In this document: positions 18,037 through 28,870 of the stretch, in pieces | Layout of the letters: each line of letters starts with the position of its first letter | Position numbering within the stretch: the first letter of the stretch is position 1 | Origin: Diplonema japonicum | Taxonomy: Eukaryota; Euglenozoa; Diplonemea; Diplonemida; Diplonemidae | NCBI GenBank assembly: GCA_964019335.1 | Contig: OZ025701.1 | Location: forward strand, 124,001-188,000 | Direction: 5' to 3' | Length of the DNA: 64,000 nt | Notes under the pieces: model-generated | Told to the model about the DNA's origin: nothing | Seen by the model: the letters and a program-made list of their open reading frames with translations, nothing else | Databases searched by the model: none | Program-made: the position numbers and the translations under genes

Positions 18037-19961
18037 TCAAGCTTCCCTCACAGGCAACTCAACGGCAGGGTCAACGCTGGTGGGAGCAGGGTAGCCGGGG
18101 AGGTCCACAGAGTAGTGCTCGAGTTCATTGCTCTGGATTTTTTTTTTTTTTTTTTTTTTAAAAATATTTTCACTATCCCCTCCCCTGCGAATATACCTTT
18201 TCAGAAGCCTCAGAGCCCCCTGCTACCTGGCAGAGGTTGGGCAGAGAAACATCAAGACTGGCAATAGGGGGGAGATCCCGGAGAAGAGGTGCACTGCCTA
18301 CAAAAGGCGAGAATGTGAGGTTCTTTGAGTCCGACGAGACAGGTGCTGTCTGTGTGTACAAAGAGAAGCTGAGGTGTGAGGAGCTAGCCACTGCCAGGGA
18401 GGCAGTGATGACATAAAAGACGCAGTTGGTGCAGTCCGAGATAACTACCTTGTTTGCAGTTCCTATGAAGAAAGTACATCCCTCGCAGTTCGTGACTTCC
18501 ACGCTCTCCACTGCATCGATCACTTGTACCTTTGTTTGCTTGCACCCACGCACCACAACAGGCTTCATTGTTACCTCACCAGGCACTCGGGTAACCACTG
18601 TCTCGGTGCACCCCTCTATGACACATCCCGACTCATTCACAGGCCCGTCCCCCCTCACCTTCTGCACCGCATCCCCGTAGCTGTCCACCGACGGTGGTGA
18701 CGGCACACTCCTCGCTTGCTGCTTGGCTGCCATCTTCGCCATCAACTCCGCCACCTTGTCGTCCTGCTCCTCTTCCTCCGTTTTCGCCGGTGTCCGCTTC
18801 GCCCAGCCACTGTGATAATTACTTTATTTTTCACCCAAATAAATACCTGTCCTGCTTCTCCTTCGGGCTGTGTTCCCCCTTAGACGGCGAAACTGCTTCT
18901 TGCTCGGGCCTGAGGGGTAGGGGTGTGAGGTCATGTGTGAGTCATACTTAATCTCTATTTTACGTGCGCTGTCCTCCTGCGCTTGCATTTCCCGCTCCTC
19001 TTCCTCGTCCTGGATGTCGCCCCAGTTGGCGTCGTCGGGCAGGCATTCGGGCAGTCCGTTGGGCGACAACGTAGGCAGCGTCTGCAGTGCTGTGCAGAGA
19101 CTAGTAGCATACCGTGATGGGCCGCGAGGGGGTAGTAGCTGCTGATGTCGTGAGCTCTTTCTGGGGTGTCATGAACCCCTTCTGCGGGGTTCCCATTTCC
19201 ACCTTCTTAGGAGACCTCATGTCCACAGGCCTGCCGAGGCGTGGCTGCACGGCCGTGGGCGGCAGCACGCGGCCTTGTGTGACGGGCACTTGGCGTTCCT
19301 GCGCCATGGGGCTGTTTAGCGCAGGCTCAGCAGGCTTGTCGATGACGAGGGCGTCCGGACCCGATCTTACAATGGGTACGTTGGTCGGGGTGGACTTGTC
19401 AGGAGGGGACCACGGCTGTGCGTGGGGGCTGCACTTGTGCTGGCTGGGGGTGGTGGTGATTCTACCGAAGTCCCAGTCCGACCCGACGGAGGTTGGGGTG
19501 GCGAGGCCGGGCTCGAGATGAAGGGAGGGGTTGGTGGGGGTAGAGCTGAGTGGGGGGTTCGGTGGGGTGATGTGGGGGCTGGGCCACTGGTGCTGCTGCT
19601 GGGGAGATGAGAGAGGGGAACGGTGGGGCTGCGAGGCCGGGAGGGGACGTCGAGGCGCATAGCCAGAGGCAGGGAGTTGCTGCTGCTGCCAGCCGTACTG
19701 AGACTGGGGCGGGCTCTGCTGGTAGCCTTGGTGCTGCGGGGGTGGAGGCTTGCTCAACGGGTGTGGAGGGTGCTGCAGGTGGTGTCCATAACTGCTGTGC
19801 GGTGGATGGTGCTGTCCTGGACCCGGCGGCTGCATATGGTGCCCTTGGTGGTATCCATGTGGCTGTTGAGGCGGCTGCTGCTGAGGCATCCCATACGACC
19901 CATATCTCCCATCACCCCTCATGTCCTCTCCGTACCTCTTGCCCATGCTTTGCATATCCAT
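18037..19961 (-). CDS. C-CAP/cofactor-C-like (TBCC-type) domain protein with Q/P/H-rich N-terminus
   Basis: Five exons (19113-19961, 18948-19081, 18847-18909, 18197-18809, 18037-18132) with introns of 31, 38, 37 and 64 nt give 584 residues in frame. Residues 1-285 are low-complexity Gln/Pro/His/Gly (MDMQSMGKRYGEDMRG then PQQQPPQQPHGYHQG). An acidic segment (WGDIQDEEEERE) leads to a right-handed beta-helix-like domain with short repeating turns: GCVIEGCTETVVTRV, VVVRGCKQTKVQVID, VEVTNCEGCTFFIGT, VVISDCTNCVFYVIT. This is the pattern of the C-CAP/cofactor C domain found in tubulin cofactor C, RP2 and CAP. The catalytic arginine-finger segment (QxR) of TBCC/RP2 is not evident, so GTPase-activating function is doubtful. 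The last intron is mainly an A run. Confidence 0.65.
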
Positions 19962-20346
19962 TTGAAAGAGAGTAGAGGGATAGCTTATAAGCTCTCTTCC
20001 TACTTTTCTTTATACGCGACGGGTGCTTATGTTTTGTATTCCTTTTTACTTCTTTTTGTTTTTATTTCTTGTCTGTCTTTTGTTTTTTAACCTTTTTTTT
20101 TAAAAATTATCTTTCTTGTTGTTTCTCTTGTTTATTTTTTAATTATTATTATTTCCGTTCAGCACACAGTCATACCGGGCTAAAGGGGAGAGGAGGGGGT
20201 GCCTGTGTGAGGATTTGTATGTTGTCAGTCAATACGAGGGGCGAGAACAAAAAAAAAAGAAGAAAGAAAAAAAAGATCATGACATGATTCGTTCTTTTTT
20301 TTTAAACTCCCCTCCCCTCTTGTTACTTTCTTTCGCTTAAATCCTT
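19962..20346. other. intergenic, T- and A-rich
   Basis: T-rich DNA with A tracts. No frame with protein-like composition and no RNA gene recognised. Confidence 0.65.
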
Positions 20347-20567
20347 CTAGCAGTACTTTCTCCAGCCCAGCATCTCAGCGTTTTCACGGAAGGACTGACG
20401 GTCGATGTTGAGCCCGTACTTCCTGATCAAGGCGTGGCGGGACCCAGAGATACGGCAGCTGTCATGTGAGGAATTTAAATTTTTTCTCCCTTTTTTTTCT
20501 TCCCCCCATACCGGCGACCTCCCTGCTCCGTCTTAGGGTGCGAGTTCCAAACGTCACGGTGTCCCAT
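20347..20567 (-). CDS. RPS29: 40S ribosomal protein uS14 (RPS29), zinc-ligand-less
   Basis: Two exons (20512-20567 and 20347-20458) flank a 53-nt intron (GTATGG...GACAG) and encode 55 residues. The N-terminus MGHRDVWNSHP and the core HALIRKYGLNIDRQSFRENA are unmistakable eukaryotic uS14/S29, a small-subunit protein at the 40S head; length fits the usual 56. The family normally binds zinc through two CxxC pairs. Here the first pair reads CRIS and the second DRQS, so only one of four cysteines remains. The ATG is directly preceded by an A run. If this is the only copy, the cytosolic uS14 has lost its zinc site; alternatively it is a paralogue. Confidence 0.9.
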
Positions 20568-21113
20568 TTTTTTTTTGACTTAAAGAAACGAAAACCTTTT
20601 TTTTTTCTTTTCCCCAAAACCTCACCAAGAGTTATAAAAAAAAAGAAACGGAGGGGGAGGGGAGGCGCACAATAGTAAATCTATAAAAAGAAATAGAAGG
20701 GAAAAAAAAGGGGGGTGTTTTTTTTTCGATTTTTCAGCCTTACAAAGCCGACCAGTTATTCTTTTTTTTTTTTGTGGTCCCTCTCTTTCCCCCCCCTTTT
20801 TTTCTTCTTCTTCTTCCCCCCTACGAACATAAACTTCTAGTAATAGCGCTCCACATTCCCTTATGTGTTCGTGGCCTGTAACTAAGAACTGCATAAAATA
20901 TGACCTTCTTTTTTCTCTCTTTTTTTCTTGGAACATTATCCCGCTGACCTTTTGTTAAGATTAAAAAAAGTTTCCAAGGCTGTAACTACGAACACCTAAG
21001 AGAATATGCAGGCGCAAAAAAAAAAAAAATCTCTATTCTAATAATCAAAATAAACAAAGAAAAAGAGGGGGGGGGGGGATCTATTATAAAAAACCCTTCA
21101 TTTCTTTTCAGTT
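20568..21113. other. intergenic, homopolymer-rich
   Basis: T, A and C tracts, plus a G run of about 12 near 21067-21078. A segment at 20820-21000 is less repetitive, but no frame, splice pair or RNA structure stands out. Confidence 0.6.
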
Positions 21114-22807
21114 TTAGAACTGGGGCGGGGGCGGGTGGAATTGTTCAGCTGTGTTGTATTTCTCCCCTTCCCTGCAAAGTATCGCACTAACATACCTGGG
21201 GGCTGCTGCCCGTTGAAGGGGGCAGGGCCGGGGCCGACAGGGGGAGGGGGCTGGATAAGGAACTCTGTGAAATAAGAAGCAGCAAGTACAAACACGACAG
21301 TTCCTGCAACACCAAGGATGACCCAAAGGCCGTAGAGGTCATCGCTGGTGCTGTTCCCACCAGTACTGACGACTGCAGTCTGACCGAACGCCAGCTGGAA
21401 GGCCGCGCCTATCATCTCGAAGGCGGAAGCGGAGCTGAGAGCAGTGCCTGTCTTCTTGAAGCCTTGAACAATTGAAGTGCAGCTCGCCTTCCCCACAGCA
21501 CCCGTGGTTCCCACACACAGCACCCCTGCTATGGTCGTCAGGTCAGTGCCCGTCCCCCCCGTCACGTGCCCCCAAACAGTGTTCTCTGCTGTCAGTGGGC
21601 ATGTTGTGAACACTTGCTTCGCCACCGTAGCCGAGCATATCGACACGGGGTTGAAGAATTGCACACCTTTTTTGTTTTGTTTCCCTCCCGCTTTTTTTCC
21701 ATACCCAACCCCTGCAGGGTCTGGAACCTCCTCGTGTTGGCCGTCGGTGTGATCGTTGTTTCCTTCATCAGCTTCCCGATCGCGCAAAGCGTCGTGGCCC
21801 CTGCCGTGCACCTGTGAACGTTACCTTGTTATTTGTAATGCATACTCGCTTGTAGCAGGGGAGAGGAGCCCGCCCGCTAGCTTCTGCAAGTCCCCAACAG
21901 TGCTGTACCCCATGACGTCTGCCCATATGTTCGGGTGCGTCATCCACCTGCGGGTCGTCCCTTCGTAATCGAAGAGCATCGACTGCAGCAGGGCAGAGAG
22001 GGCCTCGTTCCCCCGTTGAGGGATGTTCCCAGACAGCAGCAGGTAGAAGCTGTTGCTCATGCCCAGCGGCTGCACGACGTTTTCGAAGATGTAGGCGGCA
22101 GCACGGTTGGTGTCGGTGGATGTGACGGTGATATCACCATCGATGACCATCCTGTTCAGGATGTAGACGAGGAGGGCAGTGTTGGTGTGCGCGTAGTTGT
22201 ACGAGGCAGGCTGCCCGGGTGTCAACGTGGTGAAGATGGCGGAGGTGAGGTCGGTGCTCCCGACAGACGCAGCAGTGAAGGTGTTCTCCATAAACTGCGT
22301 GAAGGTTGTGGTCCCCCCTCCTGTGCACGCACCAGCAGTAGTACACGTCACACCCTGCGACAGTTGTGCACCGAAGTACAAGTCATCTGTAAGGGTCGAC
22401 GTATGCTGCATAAGCATCCTGTAGGTGATGGGTGTGGTCCTGTGAGCAGGGTTCAGAAGGTTCAGGTTTGTGCCAGGGATGTACTTCGAAGGGACCTGCG
22501 TATCAAGAGCACCTGCGATACCTGTTGCGGAAGTCAGGGCGGCTGCGACGACGATCAGCTCTGCGAGGGATCCTATGCGTGCTGCCGTGTCCAGCTCCAT
22601 TGGTCTTGTGGGCGTCCCTAGATCCCTGTTCCCCATGGCGGCCGTTGCACCGTTGGTGTACTGTGTGGCACCGTCCACAACAGACATCACAGCGGTTGCG
22701 TAAAGGTTCGCGTCGGCGGTGACCTGACTGTCATACAAGGCCTTCAGGGTTTGCCCTGTTGCTAGCTGCAACATAGTCGCTACTATGCACACCGTTGCCC
22801 CTTTCAT
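21114..22807 (-). CDS. membrane-anchored beta-lactamase-fold protein, probably catalytically dead
   Basis: Four exons (21846-22807, 21705-21811, 21196-21666, 21114-21166) with introns of 34, 38 and 29 nt give 530 residues. It opens with a signal peptide (MKGATVCIVATMLQLATG). Next is a serine beta-lactamase/penicillin-binding-like ectodomain: RIGSLAELIVVAAAL aligns with the SxxK helix, LMQHTSTLTDDLYFG with the LLxHTSGL strand, and YNYAHTNTALLVYIL with the YxN motif. The catalytic lysine is replaced (SLAE) and YxN reads YAH. A single transmembrane helix (LWVILGVAGTVVFVLAASYF) and a Pro-rich tail ending HPPPPQF follow, a type I membrane layout. The last intron (29 nt) was chosen because it yields the more protein-like tail; unspliced reading gives TEKK. 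A binding or recognition role is inferred. Confidence 0.7.
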
Positions 22808-23774
22808 CTTTTTCTTTTTTTTTTTTTTTTTTTTGTTGCTTTGTATTGGGTAGTAGGTAAGATGGTATAATTGCGGCAGGAAAAAAAAAAAAAAAAAAAA
22901 AAAAGAAACTGTTAGAGAAAAAAAAAAAAAAAAATTACGGAGTAAACAAGAACTGTGCTTCAAGTGGACCAGGGAATGGATAAGGAAAACAAAACAAAAT
23001 AAAAATAAAAAAACTAGACTTTTTAAAGTTCGCGTTTTCGGCTCACCATCTAGTGGATATAAAAAAAATAAAAATAAAAAAAGGCGATCTAAAAAGGGAA
23101 AAAAAGGAGGAAAAAAAAACTGAGCCTTTCTTGATTTTCCTAAGTTCCTAAGGCCTTCCTTTTTTTTTCACCTCTTTCTGCAGTTTTCCAAGCTGGTCCA
23201 CAGCTTCATCAAGCACCTCACCATCGACATTGCTCCCTCCTACTAGCGCAGGTGTCTCTGCCACTTCAGGAAGAAAAGAAAAAAAGAAAAGATAAGAAGA
23301 GTGTTTTTTTTTTTTTAAAGTCCGAGTTTCTGGTTTTCTCTCTTCAAGTTTTTCTTTCTATTTCTTTTCATGTTACTATTTCTCTCCCCCCCCCCCCCCG
23401 TTAGTTCTGTTCTTCTTATTCTTATTCTTCTTCCTCTCTTCTTCCATCACCTTTTTTTCCCCCCTCACCCTCGTAATTATTATTTGTGGTTTCCTTTCTT
23501 CATTTCACCACCCCCCCCCCCCCCTTTTCTTTCGTACAGATAAAAAAAAAGCCCATTGTTGCTTCTGAAGGTTAATCGACAAGTTTGCCGCTGCTTTCTT
23601 TTTTACAAAGACACAAAAAGAAAGCTGAAGCAAAACAAAAAAATCAACAAAAGCGTGTTTTAAAGGGGGGGGGGGATGGGAGAAAAAAAATCACAATGAT
23701 ATGGGGGGGGGGGGGTGTGTGAACAACACTATTCCTTTTTCTTGTTACACTCCCCCCCTCCCCCCTTTTTTTTT
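22808..23774. other. intergenic with one candidate exon
   Basis: Dense A, T, C and G runs (G/C runs near 23387-23399, 23511-23524, 23666-23675, 23703-23715). The only protein-like piece is 23148-23263. No RNA gene recognised. Confidence 0.6.
23148..23263 (-). CDS. candidate terminal exon of an unrecognised small gene
   Basis: A minus-strand stretch preceded by a pyrimidine-rich tract and a likely acceptor (TTCCTGAAG) reads VAETPALVGGSNVDGEV then LDEAVDQLGKLQKEVKKK and stops after GRP. Codon texture is protein-like and helix-forming, unlike the surrounding runs. The upstream exon was not found, so phase and start are unknown. It could be the 3' exon of a very small gene or a relic. Confidence 0.35.
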
Positions 23775-25307
23775 TCACACCAAGTTGGGTTTCTCAGGCC
23801 GTAACCGCCTGAAGGGGTGCGCTTCAGTCGATAACACATATTTATCTAACGGCAGCAAGCTCTCATCAGAGAAGATCAAGTACAAGTACTTCACCGTCTC
23901 AGCAAGAAAAAACGACTGCATCTGATTATCTTTGTAACCCCCATTGGGCGCGTCAACATCGGTAAGCCCGGAGTAAGCAATCGGAGTCTTACAATATTTC
24001 TCAATTGCCAGGAACATCTCCCATGCCCATTCTTGGTACTTCGGGTCCTTCGTCTGCCTGTACAGAATAAACAATGATTCAAGCACCTCGGGACGAAGCT
24101 GATATTTCGGATCTGTCACACGGAAATCTCTGTTCAACGCGGAAAAACTTACAATCTCCGCACCAATACCCGTTGACATTGTACTGTACAAGGACCGGCA
24201 AGTGTGCATCAACCGCTTTGCTAGCCTCATGTCAGCGGTATTGTTGGCACCGAGTGCAATCATCCCGGGTACAAAGCAAGAGAGATGATCCATGTTGAAC
24301 GTCATGCCTTTCTGATAAGACGAAATAAACAGATTCCCTCGAAGGGTGCTCTTGTCGATGAGGTACGCCTTGAGGCCTTCAACAGAATCGTCGTAAAGAT
24401 CGCGGAGCCACGCTTCCTTTTTCCCGTCGAGAAGCCATAATTTTAGAAGGTACTCGTAAAAACTATCGCCCTGTCCTCCTATGGAGTACACGTCAGAGTC
24501 GAACTCACCCTTTACAATGTCGAAGAATAAAGGCCACAAACCTTTCGGATGCGGTGATGAGCCTGATTGACGCAGGTCCCAGAGAGTTTCAAAGAATCTG
24601 TTAGCTGCCAACGCGTACTTGTTATCACCTGTTACTATTGACAAATACGAGAATTCAAGTTGAACGGACCCGACCTCCGCAAGGCATGGTGTGTATGGGG
24701 AGTTTGCTTCGTTTTGATACATGTTGATACGAGTGTGAGGGGCACCTGATGGGGTGTTGAATGCGATGAGAAGGCGGTCGGCGAGCTCCTTTGCCTTGTC
24801 GAGGTACACAGGGTCGTCTGATAGAGAATAGGCTCCTAGAAGCCCTCCCAGATGGCGGATAGTTGTTTCAAAAACAGATTGCGGGCCGCCTGATGGAGCG
24901 TCCCATTTAATGTCCTTTACGAAATCTCTTGCTTCCGCTACTTCTTCATCCATGCCGAGGAGCATCATGGTGTCGATGCTGTCTACTAAGGTTATGCCCC
25001 ACCCGCCCCATTCGTCTGTTGCTTCTGCTGTGACGGGTTTTAGTTCGTCGTGCCCCCATGCGTATTTTTTGTACCCTTTCCATGCGTGTTTGAACATGGC
25101 TTTTACTTTTTGTCTTTTGTCTTCCAAGCTTGCTGCTGAGGCGCGTTCTTCTTCGGCTTCTGAGGGCGGTGGTGGGGTGTACCCTTTCATTGCTACCAGT
25201 ATTAAGCCCATCAACACCACCATCAACACCAATACCGGGTTTGTCTTGCAAGGTAAGGTAGCGTCCAGGAGCTTTCCCTTGATCTCTTTTCGGTCAGGGA
25301 TGTCCAT
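23775..25307 (-). CDS. class I alpha-1,2-mannosidase (GH47), ER/Golgi type II membrane protein
   Basis: Intronless 510-residue frame starting MDIPDRKEIKGKLLD. A signal anchor at about residues 25-42 (VLVLMVVLMGLILVAM) precedes a short stem and the GH47 catalytic domain. Signatures in order: YAWGHDELKP, GGWGITLVDSIDTMMLLGM, FETTIRHLGGLLGAYSL, AEVGSVQLEF, GGQGDSFYEYLLKLWLL, MDHLSCFVPGM, YQLRPEVLESLFILYR and, near the end, SFFLAETVKYLYLIFSDE with the calcium-binding TEAHPF. Members trim alpha-1,2-linked mannose from N-glycans in the ER/Golgi with inversion of configuration. Length and motif completeness suggest an active enzyme. ER versus Golgi type is not resolved. Confidence 0.93.
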   Translation of the reverse strand: MDIPDRKEIKGKLLDATLPCKTNPVLVLMVVLMGLILVAMKGYTPPPPSEAEEERASAASLEDKRQKVKAMFKHAWKGYKKYAWGHDELKPVTAEATDEWGGWGITLVDSIDTMMLLGMDEEVAEARDFVKDIKWDAPSGGPQSVFETTIRHLGGLLGAYSLSDDPVYLDKAKELADRLLIAFNTPSGAPHTRINMYQNEANSPYTPCLAEVGSVQLEFSYLSIVTGDNKYALAANRFFETLWDLRQSGSSPHPKGLWPLFFDIVKGEFDSDVYSIGGQGDSFYEYLLKLWLLDGKKEAWLRDLYDDSVEGLKAYLIDKSTLRGNLFISSYQKGMTFNMDHLSCFVPGMIALGANNTADMRLAKRLMHTCRSLYSTMSTGIGAEIVSFSALNRDFRVTDPKYQLRPEVLESLFILYRQTKDPKYQEWAWEMFLAIEKYCKTPIAYSGLTDVDAPNGGYKDNQMQSFFLAETVKYLYLIFSDESLLPLDKYVLSTEAHPFRRLRPEKPNLV

Positions 25308-26833
25308 GTTTCTTTTTTTCTTTTTCTCTTTTTTTTTTCCTCTTTTTTTTTTTGGAGTTTATGGTCCACCCTCCCCCTCCCTCCCTTTTTATATGTTAAA
25401 TTCCTTTTTTTTTTTTTTCTCAGAGATCTGAGGCGGGCTGTGGAGGTGGTGAACAGCGTGAAGAAGGTTTGTGACGACGCTGACAGTGAACGGGAAGGGT
25501 TGTGGCGTACAAGTACAAGATGACGTAGAAGCGGTGAGGAAGCTGGTGGAACAAGCCAACCTCAGGGTGACAAAGAAGATCTCATAGGATCTTAGAGCGG
25601 TGACACCAGTACAGGAACACATCGCTGGTCTCGACACACCCCTGTACTACGTGCCAGTAATGAAAGTTCCAGAAGTCGCCTATAGCACCGCCGGAAGCAC
25701 TTCTATAGAGTCGGTCTCCCCCAAGGGAACAACACGAGAGGGGAGGGACGGGCAGAGCTGTGGGTACACACAGAAGCAATTCTGGCCTCCTACAGTAGGG
25801 ATAACGGACAAGCTGCCTCTACTCTTTTTTTCTTCTTTTTTTTTTTGCAATAACAATGAGAAGATGAAAATGAAGGAAATGGGAGCAGTTTTCTTTTATA
25901 TTAACTCTGTTCGAGGGAAAAAAAAAAAAAAAAAAAAAAAAAAGGAGAAATAAAAAGAGTAAGGCGCCCTGGTTGCACTCTTTAACGTCGATCCACTCCG
26001 CCGAAAAAAAAGGGGGGGGGCTAACTCTGTCGCGTGGTTCCTTCTCTTTTCTTTTTCGTTTTTTTTTTTCCTTCTTTTTTTTTCCTTCTTTTTTTTTTCT
26101 TTTCTACTTTAGAAATATTGCGAATAGAAGAAAGATTTAAGAAAAAGTAGAGAACGAGACAGTATGCTGTACCAAACGCGCCTTTTTTCTTTTTAAAAAA
26201 AAAAAAGAAGCACGATCTCTCATAATAAAAGAAGGGGAAAAAAAAAAGAGAAGATTCCAAAAGAAACGTGTTAGCCCACCCTTTTAAGAAAACTACTAAA
26301 AACAACAAGACAACGCACTGCATATAAAAAAAGTAGAAGAAAAGAAAAAAAGGAAGAAGAACTGTAAATAGTAAAACGGAATTTTAATAATAATAATAAT
26401 AATAAAAAACCTTCCCATGACCAAGGCTTTTTCTTCTTTTTTCTTTTTTTTCCCTTCTTCATTTTGGAATTTAGGCTATGGGAGGCGGGGACGCTCGAAT
26501 TTTCTTTTCTTTTTTTCTTCCCCGTTTTTAATAAAAAATAGTATGGGGGGGGGGGGGGGGGGGGGGCGTCCTCCCTTTCTTCAAGATTTAAGATTGTGGA
26601 GAAAAATACTAGAAACGGGGAAAAAAAAAAAAAAAAAAAAAGGAAAATGACACATTGAAGGTGTGGCTGCTATGTTCTTCGCCTTCACATCCAGCTTTCT
26701 AATCAGCCTCCCCTCAAAAAAAAAAACCCCCTTTTTTTTTTTTGAATGTAAAAATCTCAAAAAAAAAAAAAAAAAAAAAAAAACCCGGTGTGTAAATGAA
26801 ATGAAACTTGCACAGGATGAGAGGAAAATGCTA
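25308..26833. other. intergenic with one coding-like relic
   Basis: Mostly homopolymer DNA, with A runs of about 25 near 25920-25943 and 26760-26783 and a G run of about 22 near 26545-26566. The exception is a normal-composition island at 25410-25810, annotated separately. Confidence 0.6.
25410..25810 (+). pseudogene. possible decayed coding sequence, frame-broken
   Basis: On the plus strand three consecutive pieces in different frames look protein-like: RDLRRAVEVVNSVKKVCDD, then DDVEAVRKLVEQANLRVTKK, then AGLDTPLYYVPVMKVPEVAY. No start codon or splice pair connects them, and stops separate the first two. Balanced composition in a homopolymer desert suggests an old gene fragment. The opposite strand also stays open for 65 codons, so orientation is uncertain. 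This would be one of very few plus-strand coding remnants. Confidence 0.3.
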
Positions 26834-28736
26834 TCAGTGATGGGTGTAAATGGACTGGAACTGATTGGGCCGGCCTCCTGACTGAGAAGCGTTCCGCGTG
26901 GTGTGCGGTACAATCGAAATATCAATCAAATCAGAAACCATATCATCACGTAGGTCCTCTGCGATCATGGGGGACCCGTTGACCTCCAGGAGCCATACGT
27001 TGAGATTCTTGTCCAGAATAAAATCGAACCCGAGAAGTTGGAACCCCTTCAGAGGGTGCCTCGGGGGAGAGATCCCTCTTAAGGCTTCGCTTATGACAGT
27101 CGCAGTAATCTTGTCCATCTGCGGCACAATATCTCTGTCAAAATCGGCCTCGCCCCGCGTCACATCACGAAGGTATTTCCTGAACCCCCCGTACCACATC
27201 TCATTGCCTTTTTCGTATTGACCATATAGAGGGCTGTCATTTTTTTTTTTTTTTTTTTTTTTTTTTTGTTCCATACGCAGTTTGCTGGATGCAATGATTG
27301 GTCAAATGTGCCAATTCGTTCCCATAATCGTCAACACGGTATTCTGAGGAAGCTGTGCGAAGCACTCCATTCCTTGAGACGTGAACAGAGAAGTCGCCAT
27401 TGATGAGGACCCATGACCTGATGTCCGCTTTCCTTCCGTTGATAAGGAATGGTTCTTCGATGTACCTCTGTGCGACCCATGGGTAGGCGTACAGCTGTGA
27501 ATCGACGTGATCGACGCACTCCTTGTAGCTCTTTGTGATGAGTATTCCATCACCTTTGGAACCGTTGGAGGGTTTTAAGATCCACAACCCCTTCGGCCCC
27601 GTGCGCCACGCTTCGTGGAACAGATGTCTTTCATCGGCTGACCCCGGACGGAGGCAGAATGTTGCCGGCAGCCACTTCTCCCTTCCCGGCACGTATTTCA
27701 GCAACTCCGCCATTTTTAGTTTTAAGGTCATGCATCTTGTCCCTTTGAAGTAGTTCACGACCGTCTTCGCCTGTCTCTTCAGACTGGGCCCCACCATCAC
27801 ACCGAGCGATATCGACTCCACATCAGCGATGAGTTTCTCTGCAGCCGGTTTTTCCATCAATAACAACTGGTACCCCGACAGTACATCGGCAAGCCCTTTC
27901 CTTGAGAACTGTGCCTTCCCCTGTGCGGTTGTGACGTGCCATCCCCTTTTCTGTAGGATCTCCGCTATTCTCACGAACGTAGTACCGGATTGCGGGAAGA
28001 TGAGTGCACTGCAGCTCTCCGTCGGGTGTTTCTTCACAGAAGGCGGGAGGAGGGGCCGCGAGCGTACCCCGCTGCGGTGCTGCGCTGAGTGGTACCAGCA
28101 GAAGCCGTTCAAGAGCAGTTTCTTCAAAACGTCGTACTCAGGGCGGGTTTTATTGGTGATCTGCACCTCAGCAGTGATGCCTGGGTACCGCTTCAGAAGG
28201 GGTGCTATCTCGTTACAGTGGTACGGCAATGTACCAAGCTTTGACAGGCTGTAAGACGCCACCATAAGAGAGAGGGAGAAGATACGTGCACCGGGCTCTT
28301 CGAGAGGGGTTGTAGAGAAGGTGCGAAGGGCCAGCATGCAATCCTTGACCTGTTCGTAGGCGAGCATGAAGTTGGACTCCAGGAGATTGCACATCCCGCA
28401 TGTCGCCGTGATAAGGATCGAAATAAAACACTCCTTTGACAGTGTTCCGTACCCGTCCGCAGCAGGCATCACGAACCCTAAGTTGGACAGCCTTTGAAGC
28501 GCTTTCTTTATAGACCCTCTCCACACCTCCAGGAGCCCTAGAAGCATTTGTGTCTCGCGTCGTAAGTCGCCCTTGCCTCTTACTTCAGCTTCTTCGAGCA
28601 TCTCCTTCGCACCCTTGCACCCCATCATTGCCCCTTTCTCTTCCCAGTTTTCTTTCAGTACCTTCACGCACAAGATATCTGCGGCACCTTTGTTGAGCTG
28701 CTGTACATAAGCAGCATCGCTCTCCTCAACAGGCAT
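26834..28736 (-). CDS. tubulin-tyrosine-ligase-like (TTLL) ATP-grasp enzyme
   Basis: Two exons (27277-28736, 26834-27233) join across a 43-nt intron containing 27 consecutive A, giving 619 residues from MPVEESDAAYVQQ. The C-terminal half is a TTL domain: RGWHVTTAQGKAQF near its start, LWILKPSNGSKGDGILI (nucleotide-binding lysine and glycine loop), VAQRYIEEPFLINGRKADIR, LTNHCIQQ, and in exon 2 GFDFILDKNLNVWLLEVNGS (metal/ATP-binding EVN). Such enzymes add tyrosine, glutamate or glycine to tubulin tails. The N-terminal ~230 residues are helical, perhaps TPR-like, and are not part of the minimal ligase. Which amino acid is added cannot be decided. An upstream Met lies in frame, but the chosen start follows a normal leader. 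Confidence 0.87.
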
Positions 28737-28870
28737 CCCCGTGTCCCTGCTCTGATATGATGTGAGGCGACACAGAAAACTCAAAATCTTACTAAAAAAA
28801 ACATACAAAACATGTACAGAAATATACGAACAGTCACTCAGCAGGGTAGAGGGGGGGCTGAAAGTGTCGG

